Of a stretch of 45,258 nt of DNA, positions 20,901-27,564 are shown in pieces; position 1 is the first letter of the stretch, and every line of letters begins with the position of its first letter. The translations under genes and the position numbers were made by a program. The stretch is from Planctomyces sp. SH-PL62 (GTDB lineage: Bacteria; Planctomycetota; Planctomycetia; Planctomycetales; Planctomycetaceae). The notes under the pieces are model-generated. The model was not told the origin of the DNA, made no database searches, and saw nothing but the letters and a program-made list of their open reading frames with translations. The DNA lies in the NCBI GenBank assembly GCA_945905295.1, contig CAMDPX010000032.1, positions 1-45,258 on the forward strand, in the 5' to 3' direction.

Positions 20901-21547
20901 GGCACATCCGCGCCGCCGAACGATTCGCCGTTGCGAAAGAACCGCACGCGGCCGCGACCGTCATACGTCGCCGCGATGTGAACCCACTCACCCGCCGGGA
21001 AGTCGCCGTACTCCGAGAGAAAGTTCTGCGACTCGCCGCCAAAGCCGAGCGACAGCGTCAATCGCTTCTGCCCCTTCGGATCCGCCGGACCGAAGCTGAG
21101 CTGATAGTCGTCATGCCCCGCATACTTCTTGTCGATGACGACCGCCCAATCGCGCTTTGCGAAATCCTCCTTCGGCTTGACCCACAACTCGATCGTGAAC
21201 GCACCGCTCGGGGTCAGCCTCGGATTGTTCGGCACGACGAAACCGTGCGACTGATCCCTTTCAGGAAACCCCGCAAACGATTCGAGCGCCCCGCCGAAGC
21301 GACCCTCCGCAACAAGCTTCCCGTTCCGCAAGACGCCAACCGGCAATCGCCCCGTCGAGTCCTTCCCATCCGCCGCATCGAACTTCCACAAGCCGATGAC
21401 CTGCGGCCCGGTCGCTTCGGCCCCTTCGTAAGCCTGCTCCCACGGCGTCGCGACATCCGCCGCGACCGCGATCGAACCAACCATCAGCAGCCCAACGAGA
21501 GACCACAGGCACACGGCAACTTTCACGCAACGCAACACCGGCATCAT
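17999..21547 (-). CDS. Very large secreted LamG protein with GH42-like C-terminal region
   Basis: 1182 residues. AGGAG lies just upstream of two consecutive ATGs (21547 and 21544); either could start the signal peptide (CVKVAVCLWSLVGLLMVGSI). Residues about 40-260 are a LamG domain (SGAFTIELWVKPKEDFAKRD; GEWVHIAATYDGRGRVRFF). A TIM-barrel-like central part follows (PVVMWGIGGVKDVLVELPRL). The later segment YKVLVMTDCEVLTRP, FQKRGGLIVGDSRLCP resembles the amidotransferase-like trimerisation domain of GH42 beta-galactosidases. I infer a carbohydrate-active protein but cannot assign catalytic acids. Three repeat elements are translated inside: 18366-18453, 19442-19526 and 20413-20510. Confidence 0.85.
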   Translation of the reverse strand: MMPVLRCVKVAVCLWSLVGLLMVGSIAVAADVATPWEQAYEGAEATGPQVIGLWKFDAADGKDSTGRLPVGVLRNGKLVAEGRFGGALESFAGFPERDQSHGFVVPNNPRLTPSGAFTIELWVKPKEDFAKRDWAVVIDKKYAGHDDYQLSFGPADPKGQKRLTLSLGFGGESQNFLSEYGDFPAGEWVHIAATYDGRGRVRFFRNGESFGGADVPGRGAISAGDLPLSIGDRLGSNYPGFPGFVDEVRLTNGVREFGRLRVAAMFPRRTFVRFEEAPKWTVRVTNLRREPISNAVLEVNVGGRPVLPLSKDATINKLEGGESHDVEFAFDTTLRPDAYTVTVSAGVGHVSNVPVKSTDSKKSKTDSPKDGHVGNVPHGRVVETYPVTLVARPLPERMPVVMWGIGGVKDVLVELPRLKQIGFTHCLGTEVDHQRAADATEPVLITKPEQLPAARAMLDTALANDLKIMAATWPGYFEPYLGEFVQTGRNGEKLKRRTLTPNAPKVMAAFDRLGESIAKSYGDHPAFEGVLVNSEVRDDSEVSFTEWDLAAYRRAFGPDANIPDFVKGKYPPSYTTLKDFPADRVVSPDHPQLAFYRWWWSKGDGWNDAHSAVHRGFKRASKRADQWTFTDPVVRCPPLWGSGGEVDVLSQWTYTDPDPLRMSLPVDEMFAMAGVGWDSVPTKSATPKGLRANAVGTESQPTKRVMKMTQLFWYRSTTAPAESSPREGELPAKWADQDPSTSFISIHPHHLREAFWTKIARPVEGIMYHGWSSLVPTDGSHAYKYTHPQLQHELTRLIHDVVEPLGPTLRQIPAVKSDIAFLESFTTFAFASRATWGYAGGWQADAYFAMQHARLQPEVIYEEHVLRDGLDAYKVLVMTDCEVLTRPVVDRVLAFQKRGGLIVGDSRLCPAIKADITLPILARTKDAAADKAALLKLAAEIRQQLDGKYQRVVDSSSPEVVPHRRRSGCADYIFLVNDAREPGDYVGQYGRVHELGVPTAAEVTVNGDVGAIYDLVEHRAVEFRKVDGTNRSSGSRQTSDSDAEAAKGQRRSVGSLATSATATVVPTTLGPCDGRVLMTLPQPIAAVSIDGAAEVARGKQWTGRISINDATGKPVDAVIPLHVEVRDGDGRLAEFSGYYGAAHGVLELKLDIAANDAFGQWEIHVRDLASGQRRSHFVRVTK
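18366..18453. repeat. Inverted-repeat element, family E, inside a LamG/GH42-like gene
   Basis: Perfect 25-base arms (18366-18390 and 18429-18453, core gcggaagtcgccagacttcc) around a 38-base loop. It is translated on the minus strand as a Ser/Thr/Ala-rich stretch. A diverged copy is at 21591-21657. Confidence 0.93.
19442..19526. repeat. Inverted-repeat element, family C, inside a LamG/GH42-like gene
   Basis: Arms 19442-19466 and 19502-19526 pair at 24 of 25 positions (core taggttgggactccgtcccg). The host reads VGWDSVPT at one end and VGTESQPT at the other. A second copy is in the ceramidase-like gene at 28206-28269. Confidence 0.93.
20413..20510. repeat. Inverted-repeat element, family B, inside a LamG/GH42-like gene
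   Basis: Perfect 25-base arms (20413-20437 and 20486-20510, core ggggcacgtttccaacgtgc) around a 48-base loop. It is read as VGHVSNVPV and GHVGNVPHG in the host protein. Confidence 0.94.
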
Positions 21548-21570
21548 TGGACTCCTCATAGATCAAAGTT

Positions 21571-21774
21571 TCATTTGGCCGTCGGCCGTCGTAGCGGCGG
21601 TCGCCAGACTTCCGTCCTTGCTTCCTCCACCATCGGAACTCTGGCGAGTTCCGCTACGGGCTCTGCTTTCACGCGGAATGGCAACAGCTCCGGCTCCGCT
21701 CCGTGAACTGCAGGGCCAAGGATCGGGCACATCAACACGACGCAAACGATTGTGAGACGAATCAACGGTGTCAT
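21571..21774 (-). CDS. Short secreted protein whose C-terminus is repeat-derived
   Basis: 67 residues. A good signal peptide (LTIVCVVLMCPILGPAVHGA) is followed by only about 40 residues, and the last 25 are encoded by the family E inverted repeat. The start overlaps the stop of the 246-residue gene in ATGA. It may be the remaining N-terminus of a longer secreted protein cut short by the repeat, or a genuine small secreted peptide. Not a known family. Confidence 0.5.
   Translation of the reverse strand: MTPLIRLTIVCVVLMCPILGPAVHGAEPELLPFRVKAEPVAELARVPMVEEARTEVWRPPLRRPTAK
21591..21657. repeat. Inverted-repeat element, family E, diverged copy
   Basis: Arms 21591-21614 and 21634-21657 pair at 20 of 24 positions. 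They match the family E arms at 18366-18453. It encodes most of the C-terminal half of the 67-residue secreted frame. Confidence 0.8.
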
Positions 21775-22511
21775 GAAGTTGCTCCTGGGAACTGAATCCG
21801 AATTTCATCCAGCATGACGTAGCCCTCCGGGAGTCGGCTGCGCCACACGGGGTAATCTTTTTCGGGACGCAGCCGATGAGGATCGCCGTCGATCGGACCC
21901 ATCGGGCCAATGTCGAGCGGAAAGAGAACCAACAAGATGTCGGCGTTGACGTCGCTCAGCACGGTCTTCAGCGGCGTGCGGCCGTAGTAGTCCGCGCGAT
22001 CATGCCGGCTGCCGAGACACGTCCAAGCCGATTCATCGTCCACGGCCACGATTCGCTGCTCGGTCCAATCGGATGTGACCGTGATCGGCTGGCCGGTCAA
22101 CAACCAGCCGGTGCAAATCCCCTGATGGACTCCTTGGCACAAGAGCAAGAGCTGCGTGTCGCGTGCGAGCAACTCCCCTTTCAGCCGCAGAGTGAATTCG
22201 GCGTTCGTGAAGTTCGTGCCGAAGCGGCCTTGAGTGAAACGGTTCTCGCCACTGACCTCGCGCTGATGCTCGCCGGGGCTGCCGCTGGTCAGCAGCATGA
22301 ACAGCAAGTGCATGTACCCGGCTCCGGGCGGCGCGTGGTTGTAGTCGATCCACCACGGACTGCGCGAAATGACGCAACCGTCCCGATGCTCCAACGGCTT
22401 CGGCCCGCGCGCGTTGTCGATCCACCCAAACCAACCACCCGGCCCGTTGTCGAACGTCTCGATGTAGGTCTTCATCCGATCCGCTCGATGTGCAGAAACC
22501 AGCGAGATCAT
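21771..22511 (-). CDS. Hypothetical protein with beta-sandwich-like sequence
   Basis: 246 residues. The ATG at 22511 is preceded by AGAGGA and overlaps the preceding frame's stop in ATGA; a second Met 12 codons in (MKTYIETFDNGPGG) is an alternative. Sequence features such as YIETFDNGPGGWFGWIDN near the start, FTNAEFTLRLKGELLARDTQ in the middle and GYVMLDEIRIQFPG at the end suggest a carbohydrate-binding-like jelly roll. No signal peptide is obvious. It is the second frame in a chain from the DUF1501 remnant to the 67-residue secreted frame. The function is not known to me. Confidence 0.75.
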   Translation of the reverse strand: MISLVSAHRADRMKTYIETFDNGPGGWFGWIDNARGPKPLEHRDGCVISRSPWWIDYNHAPPGAGYMHLLFMLLTSGSPGEHQREVSGENRFTQGRFGTNFTNAEFTLRLKGELLARDTQLLLLCQGVHQGICTGWLLTGQPITVTSDWTEQRIVAVDDESAWTCLGSRHDRADYYGRTPLKTVLSDVNADILLVLFPLDIGPMGPIDGDPHRLRPEKDYPVWRSRLPEGYVMLDEIRIQFPGATS

Positions 22512-23143
22512 GAATCGTCCTCTGGATGAGCAACAGCACTCAATTGAGTCGGCCGCAGATTACCGTTCGGCAACGTCATCGGCCAAGCACTCCCTGAGAT
22601 GAGTCGGTTCGATTGGCTCGCACCTAGTGTTCTGGAATGGGTGTGGTTGAGTGCGTTGATCAGATCGAGCTGGTCGCGATGCTGCGGGCGAGTGAGTCGC
22701 TCGTTCACGGCGTTGTTGATGCCGTAGGGGTTCGCTTCACCGCGACGAAGCTGATCGATCCGCCGATTCCGCTGCGAACCGTCTTGAATCGTGAACTTGG
22801 TCCCGTGAAAGGCGGCTGGCAGAAACGCGCTGCCGTAGTTCTGTGCTCCGCCAGTCGCCGTCGGCGGATTGATCGAGATGAAACCCGGCAGGTTCTGACT
22901 CTCGCTCCCCAGACCGTACAGCGTCCACGCACCGAGCGATGGGCGTACCGATTGAAAGTTCCCCGTGTGCATCTGGATGAAGGCCTGCGCGTGAGCCGGC
23001 TGATCGCAGTGCATCCCATGCAGCAAGCAGAGTTTGTCGGCCTGCCGCGCGAGATGCGGAAACAGTTCCGAGATCAGTTTCTGTGTCACGCAACGATTTG
23101 GGGCGGTATGCTGTTTCTCGAAAGCAGACTGGCGGCAACACAC
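22508..23143 (-). pseudogene. DUF1501 remnant
   Basis: Only the middle of a DUF1501 protein is recognisable, about residues 23-169 of the frame (23077 to 22636): LISELFPHLARQADKLCLLH, AQAFIQMHTGNF, SLGAWTLYGLGSESQNLPGF and GSAFLPAAFHGTKF align with the intact DUF1501 proteins at 3027 and 37311. The Tat signal and first about 100 residues are missing, as is the whole C-terminal half with its catalytic-like motifs. The frame nevertheless stays open and meets the next gene in an ATGA overlap. I take it as a deletion relic. A cognate DUF1549/DUF1553 gene is absent. Confidence 0.8.
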
Positions 23144-23163
23144 AGCTCCTTCAGGAGTCCATC

Positions 23164-23415
23164 ATGGTGGCGTTAAGTTTTGAAGTAGAAGAAGTCGTGG
23201 AACAGATCAGGTCATGGCCCCCCGAAACTCGAATCGCTCTCGCGCGACGAGTCTTGGAAACTTTAGACGGTGGTTCGAGCACCGCGCCCGCAGGATTCAA
23301 AGGCCCGCCGGCTCAGCAGGTACTCGGCTTGTGGAATCCTGCCGGCACGGCTCCGACCGATGACGAGTGCGATCACATCCTCGCGGACGAACTGCGGAGG
23401 AAGCACGCTTCATGA
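23164..23415 (+). CDS. Antitoxin of a PIN-domain toxin-antitoxin pair
   Basis: 83 residues from the ATG at 23164, with AGGAG 8 bases upstream; the longer frame from 23083 has no such site. The N-terminal half is helical (EEVVEQIRSWPPETRIALAR), the C-terminal part is short and acidic/basic (DDECDHILADELRRKH), the usual layout of a small antitoxin whose tail wraps the toxin. Its stop overlaps the PIN gene start in ATGA, typical of a VapBC-like operon. The precise antitoxin family is not clear to me. Confidence 0.8.
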   Translation: MVALSFEVEEVVEQIRSWPPETRIALARRVLETLDGGSSTAPAGFKGPPAQQVLGLWNPAGTAPTDDECDHILADELRRKHAS

Positions 23416-23810
23416 AAGTGTTGATTGACGCCAACGTGATTTTGGACTTGCTGCTAAATCGCTCGCCGTGGGTGACGGACTCGCAGGCGGTCAGGGAGGC
23501 CAACCACCGCCAACAAATTCACGGCCATGTGGTCGCGACCACTGTCACGAACTTGTTCTACATCGCTCGAAAGCTGGTCGGGCAACCGCTCGCCTTGAGC
23601 GGAGTTCGCGACTGCCTCGCGGCCTTCGACGTTGTGCCCGTCGATCAAGCGATCTTGCAAGACGCCGCAACACTGCCCGGCAGCGACTACGAGGACAACG
23701 TCACGATCCGCTGCGCGGTGACGTTCGGCATGGACGTGATAGTGACTCGCAATCTCGCCGACTTCACAGACAGCGCCCCGTCCCAGCGATCTCGCCTGGC
23801 GAGTTGCTGA
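23412..23810 (+). CDS. PIN-domain toxin (VapC-like), C-terminus frameshifted
   Basis: 132 residues from the ATG at 23412. PIN signatures are clear: MKVLIDANVILDLLL with the first catalytic Asp, ATTVTNLFYIARK, then GSDYEDNVTIRCAV and VIVTRNLADF near the end. PIN toxins are Mg-dependent ribonucleases. After ADFTDS the frame ends in an unrelated RLASC, but the neighbouring frame continues with PVPAISPGELLKRIHTASV to 23836, the expected family C-terminus. One missing C in the run at 23776-23779 would restore it. All catalytic Asp positions lie before the shift, so activity may survive. Confidence 0.85.
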   Translation: MKVLIDANVILDLLLNRSPWVTDSQAVREANHRQQIHGHVVATTVTNLFYIARKLVGQPLALSGVRDCLAAFDVVPVDQAILQDAATLPGSDYEDNVTIRCAVTFGMDVIVTRNLADFTDSAPSQRSRLASC

Positions 23811-23829
23811 AGCGGATTCACACCGCATC

Positions 23830-24012
23830 GGTGTGAAAGACGTCTCGCCGGGATCGCCTCGTCCTGCAGTTCCTGGATCGGCTTGTCGCTTTCGCCCGTC
23901 GCGGTGGCATACGTCGCCAGCGCATCGGCGAGCGGATCAGCCAACTCGATCGGATCCACGATCAACCCGCCCGGCTTCTCGCCGTACACGTTTCCGGTGG
24001 GGATGTCGCCTC
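23830..24012 (-). pseudogene. Possible gene remnant (HsdR-like?)
   Basis: On the minus strand a reading frame opens with GDIPTGNVYGEKPGGLIVDP and continues ELADPLADALATYATATGES. It resembles the GLIVDYIGIAD...ALATY segment of type I restriction HsdR subunits, though the match is partial and short. No start, neighbouring domains or stop fit a whole gene. It lies directly before the BsuBI/PstI-type methyltransferase and looks like a leftover of an earlier gene. I am not confident of the family. Confidence 0.3.
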
Positions 24013-24084
24013 AATGAGCAAGGTGTAGAATCTCGCCCGTTCCGTTTGAGACCTTCAATCTCTGCCGCTGGAGCATCCATCAAA

Positions 24085-25566
24085 GTGACCGCAACGACTC
24101 TTCCAACACCGGCGACTTCCGAGAGCAAGCAAGAACTCGGCCAGTTCTTCACGCCACGGCCGGTTGCGGAGTTCATGGCATCGCTTTTTGAAAGCTCGCA
24201 TGACGAGATTCGATTGTTGGATGCGGGAGCGGGCGAAGGGGCATTGACCGAGGCATTCGTGCGAATGATCTGCTCGCGACCACAAAGGCCGAGTCATCTG
24301 GCCGTAGTCGCGTATGAATTGGATGCGCGTGTGTTGAGCGGATTACGGACGACGTTGCAACGTTGCGAGTCCCTGTGCGCGGCGCGAGGCATCGAGTTTG
24401 CCGGCGAGATTCGTCACGCGGATTTCATCGAGTCGGCGCTGGACTTCGTGAAGGAAGACCTCTTCAGCTCCGCGACAGTCCCCTTCAACGCGGCGTTGCT
24501 CAATCCTCCCTATCGCAAGATCAACAGCGACTCGCACACGCGACGGCTGCTGCGAGAAGCCGGTATCGAAACGAGCAACCTCTACACCGGCTTCCTCGCA
24601 TTGGTAGCGCGGTTGTTGAGCGAGGGCGGGGAGATGGTCTCGATCACTCCTCGCAGTTTTTGCAACGGCCCCTACTTTCGACCGTTTCGACGTGAGTTCC
24701 TCGATTCGATGTCGCTGCAACGGCTGCACGTTTTTGATTCCCGATCCGCCGCCTTTCAGCGCGACAGCGTGCTGCAAGAGAACCTCATCGTTCGCGCGGT
24801 GAAGTCTCGCGAACATGCAGGCCACGTCGTGATCTCCAGCAGTTCCGGAGAACCGGGAGCGACGATCCGTGAAACCCGACTGGCTTACGCCGATGTCGTT
24901 CGACCCGATGACGCCGAGCAGTTCATTCACATCATGCAGGACGATTTGCAGGCCGCAGCGCGCGATCGCGTGCGTCGCTTCACGTCTTCACTGAGCGATC
25001 TTGGGCTGAACGTCTCGACGGGACGGGTCGTCGATTTTCGAGCGAAGGATCATCTCCGTCTGGACTCGGCAGCGGGAACCGTGCCGCTGATCTATCCCTG
25101 CCATTTCGAGGCGGGATATGTCCGCTGGCCAAAATCCCCCAGCAAGAAACCGAACGCCATCGCCGACATCCGCGACACGGCCGAGTTGCTGGTCGCCAAT
25201 CAAACTTACGTCTTGGTGAAGCGATTCAGTGCCAAAGAAGAACGGCGGCGCATCGTGGCGAGCGTGTTCGATCCAACGCGGATCGCGTGCGAACGAGTCG
25301 GCTTTGAGAATCATCTGAATTACTTTCACGCCGACGGAATGGGCTTGGAACCGAGCCTGGCCAGAGGCTTGTCCGCGTATCTGAATTCGACGGCGGTCGA
25401 TCAATACTTTCGGCAGTTCAACGGCCATACGCAGGTCAACGCGACGGACCTTCGCAATCTGCCATACCCCTCGGCCGCCGAGCTGCGACGACTGGGCGTC
25501 AACCTCGGCGACCGCTTTCCCGATCAACTGGAATTGGACCAGTTGCTGGAAAGCGAGTTGGCGTGA
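24085..25566 (+). CDS. Type II restriction-modification DNA adenine methyltransferase (BsuBI/PstI type)
   Basis: 493 residues from a GTG at 24085 (then TATTLPTPATSESKQELGQF), about 11 bases after GGAG. The frame stays open to 23833, but that extension is antisense to another remnant and Arg/Pro-rich, so it is rejected. AdoMet-binding motif I is LLDAGAGEG (D46) and the catalytic motif IV is NPPY (N140-Y143), as in N6-adenine methyltransferases of the Eco57I-like group. KQELGQFFTP near the start is also typical. The stop overlaps the endonuclease start by one base (TGATG), so the two are co-translated. By family it should protect a CTGCAG-type site; that specificity is inference. Confidence 0.93.
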   Translation: MTATTLPTPATSESKQELGQFFTPRPVAEFMASLFESSHDEIRLLDAGAGEGALTEAFVRMICSRPQRPSHLAVVAYELDARVLSGLRTTLQRCESLCAARGIEFAGEIRHADFIESALDFVKEDLFSSATVPFNAALLNPPYRKINSDSHTRRLLREAGIETSNLYTGFLALVARLLSEGGEMVSITPRSFCNGPYFRPFRREFLDSMSLQRLHVFDSRSAAFQRDSVLQENLIVRAVKSREHAGHVVISSSSGEPGATIRETRLAYADVVRPDDAEQFIHIMQDDLQAAARDRVRRFTSSLSDLGLNVSTGRVVDFRAKDHLRLDSAAGTVPLIYPCHFEAGYVRWPKSPSKKPNAIADIRDTAELLVANQTYVLVKRFSAKEERRRIVASVFDPTRIACERVGFENHLNYFHADGMGLEPSLARGLSAYLNSTAVDQYFRQFNGHTQVNATDLRNLPYPSAAELRRLGVNLGDRFPDQLELDQLLESELA

Positions 25567-26672
25567 TGGCAAAACGCGTGAGTCCCACACCACGAAAGCC
25601 GGCGCGAACCAAACCGGAAGAAGCCGCCGAGATTCTCAAAGCACTCGGCATCGGCCCCAAGCAGTCGAACGAAGTGGCCGCCTACACGTTGCTCGCCCTT
25701 TTGGATCTGCCACCGAAGGGTTCTTGGAGCGCCGCGACCAATCCGTTGCGCGGCATCACGCCGATCATCGATTTCGTGCGAGAAGTCTTCGCCGTCCGCT
25801 ACGCGCCCAACACGCGCGAGACGATTCGCGACGAGGCTGTGAAATACTTCGTCGATGCGGGGCTTGTGGTCCGCAACCCAGATGATCCGGCGCGACCAAC
25901 GAACAGCGGCAAAACGGTCTATCAAGTCGAAGCGTCCGCGTTGCGACTCTGCCAGTCGTTCGGGAGTCCCGAATGGCCGACCACGCTCGCCGCCTATCTC
26001 GCGAGTCGCGAGCACACCCGACATGAACTGCACCGGCAACGGTCGATCGCGCGAATTGCGGTGACGTTGCCTTCGGGCGAATCCATCGCGCTGTCACCCG
26101 GCGGACAGAACCCGCTGATCAAGCAAGTCATCGAAGAGTTCTGTCCCCGGTTCACGCCGGGGGCGGTCGTGCTCTACATCGGCGATGCTGAGAACAAGTT
26201 CCTGCATCTCCATGCCGAGTCGCTGAGTCAACTCGGCGTGACAGTCGCCGCCGCCGCAAAGATGCCGGATGTCGTCGTGTACGACTCGCGCCGCAACTGG
26301 CTCGTCCTGATCGAAGCAGTGACAAGCGCCGGGCCGGTGGACGGCAAACGCCGCAAAGAACTGAAAGAACTCTTCGCCGGTTCGGCCGCCGGCTTGGTCT
26401 TCGTCACGGCGTTCTCATCGCGAGACACCATGCGCAGCTTCCTCTCGCACATCTCCTGGGAAACCGAAGTCTGGATCGCCGAAGCCCCAGACCACCTCAT
26501 CCACTTCAACGGCGAACGTTTTCTTGGACCTTATCCCGATGTCATGCCCCGGTGGCGAATTCCAACGAGTTCCGTAAGATTTCAACCAGCATCAATCTGT
26601 CGGAGCCGAATCGTATGGTCGCCAACATCGCCTACCACAACCTCAGCGATCGACAGTTCGAAGAACTTGTGA
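25566..26672 (+). CDS. BsuBI/PstI-type restriction endonuclease
   Basis: 368 residues from the ATG at 25566, overlapping the methyltransferase stop by one base. The C-terminal nuclease domain is clear: KQVIEEFCPRFTPGAVVLYI, MPDVVVYD, NWLVLIEAVTSAGPVDGKRR and ISWETEVWIAEAPDHLIHFN then GERFLGPY. The PD...EAV arrangement fits a PD-(D/E)XK site. The N-terminal helical domain is LGIGPKQSNEVAAYTLLALL. In this family the protein ends near FLGPY; here about 40 residues follow (DVMPRWRIPTSSVRF...) that look like an out-of-frame read of the next gene. The native stop was probably lost in a deletion or frameshift. Confidence 0.92.
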   Translation: MAKRVSPTPRKPARTKPEEAAEILKALGIGPKQSNEVAAYTLLALLDLPPKGSWSAATNPLRGITPIIDFVREVFAVRYAPNTRETIRDEAVKYFVDAGLVVRNPDDPARPTNSGKTVYQVEASALRLCQSFGSPEWPTTLAAYLASREHTRHELHRQRSIARIAVTLPSGESIALSPGGQNPLIKQVIEEFCPRFTPGAVVLYIGDAENKFLHLHAESLSQLGVTVAAAAKMPDVVVYDSRRNWLVLIEAVTSAGPVDGKRRKELKELFAGSAAGLVFVTAFSSRDTMRSFLSHISWETEVWIAEAPDHLIHFNGERFLGPYPDVMPRWRIPTSSVRFQPASICRSRIVWSPTSPTTTSAIDSSKNL

Positions 26673-26755
26673 TCGAGTTGTGTGTCGAGCTCCTGGGCCA
26701 CAAGGTTCAGGGATTTGTTTCTGGTGCGGATGAAGGTTCGAGGATGTCGGTTTGA
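26615..26755 (+). pseudogene. N-terminal fragment of a restriction-endonuclease-like defence gene
   Basis: A 46-residue frame from the ATG at 26615. Its MVANIAYHNLSDRQFEELVI and ELLGHKVQGFVSGADEG resemble the first about 40 residues of large REase-like/NTPase defence proteins (Mrr- or ABC-three-component-like). The match stops at about 26741 and the frame closes in a few unrelated residues, where the C-terminus of the oppositely oriented LolA-like gene begins. I read this as a junction left by deletion of most of the gene. Confidence 0.55.
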
Positions 26756-27378
26756 TACCACTGCTTCTCATTCAGCGTTCGCGCGGCTCGGTCGGAGAAG
26801 CGGATGCCGGAGACGTGGGATGGGTATGAGTGGCCGGCGTCGGTTTTCTTCCACTCGCTGAAGAGGTGCCGGGTGTCGGTGTAGTCGATCGCCAGCAGTC
26901 GTTTGTCGCTGTTGTCGAAGTAGAGGTCGATTGGTTCTTTGACCGCTTCGGTGACTCGCAATCCGAACGCCGTGCGTTCGCCGACTTTGATGTCTTCGAG
27001 ATTGGTGACCTTCGACTTGGGGTCGAGCAGGATTCGCAGGCTCCAGGCCCAGCAGAGAACACGGACCTTGTCCTTGTCGCGCGGTGCGGTCCCGATCCAC
27101 CAGCGGTTGCCGACTTCAACCAACGATGTCCGATTGCTCTTGTCGTCCGGCTTCAGCGGAGTCACGGTCGAGGTGATGAGGACTCGCTCGCTGAAGCGGA
27201 ATAGTTTCAGAAGTTTCTCCTCGCCCCCGGCAGCCGCGACGACCTCTTGCACGCGCTTCGGAGCGTCCGGTTCGTCAGCCCATGCGCTGTGGCCCTGAAT
27301 CACGAACGCCGCCAGCGACAGCACCATCAAACTGCTCGCGCGCGCGGCAGTTATCCCAGTTTGTCGAGTCATTCGCAT
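26707..27378 (-). CDS. Secreted LolA-like lipoprotein-sorting-type protein
   Basis: 223 residues with a signal peptide (ASSLMVLSLAAFVIQGHSAWA). The mature part begins RVQEVVAAAGGEEKLLKLF and contains FSERVLITSTVTPLKPD, NRWWIGTAPRDKDKVR and RLLAIDYTDTRHLFSEWKK, a pattern of the LolA-like half-barrel families common in planctomycetes. The start is ATG 27378 or 27372. The C-terminus (EPSSAPETNP) overlaps the truncated fragment at 26615-26755 and may be replaced by junction sequence. It diverges from the ceramidase-like gene over a 186-base gap that should hold both promoters. Confidence 0.8.
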   Translation of the reverse strand: MRMTRQTGITAARASSLMVLSLAAFVIQGHSAWADEPDAPKRVQEVVAAAGGEEKLLKLFRFSERVLITSTVTPLKPDDKSNRTSLVEVGNRWWIGTAPRDKDKVRVLCWAWSLRILLDPKSKVTNLEDIKVGERTAFGLRVTEAVKEPIDLYFDNSDKRLLAIDYTDTRHLFSEWKKTDAGHSYPSHVSGIRFSDRAARTLNEKQWYQTDILEPSSAPETNP

Positions 27379-27564
27379 CGGTGGGTTTCTTCACAGAAAC
27401 ATGGAGCGGGAAGAACGAGCGGGGATTCTATTCAATCATCCTTTGCCGCCAACAACGGCACTGATCGCGGGGCGATTCGATGGGGTCATCCAGACGGTGG
27501 CAATTTGGCAGCGAAGAGATCAGTCTGTGGATCAATGAAAGTCGGCGAAACTGAAAGGTCTCCG

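Noticed and set aside
23833-24084. N-terminal extension of the methyltransferase
   Set aside because: The 84 extra residues are Arg/Pro-rich, start with GTG inside the PIN gene's lost tail, and no ribosome-binding site supports them. The GTG at 24085 fits the family start better.
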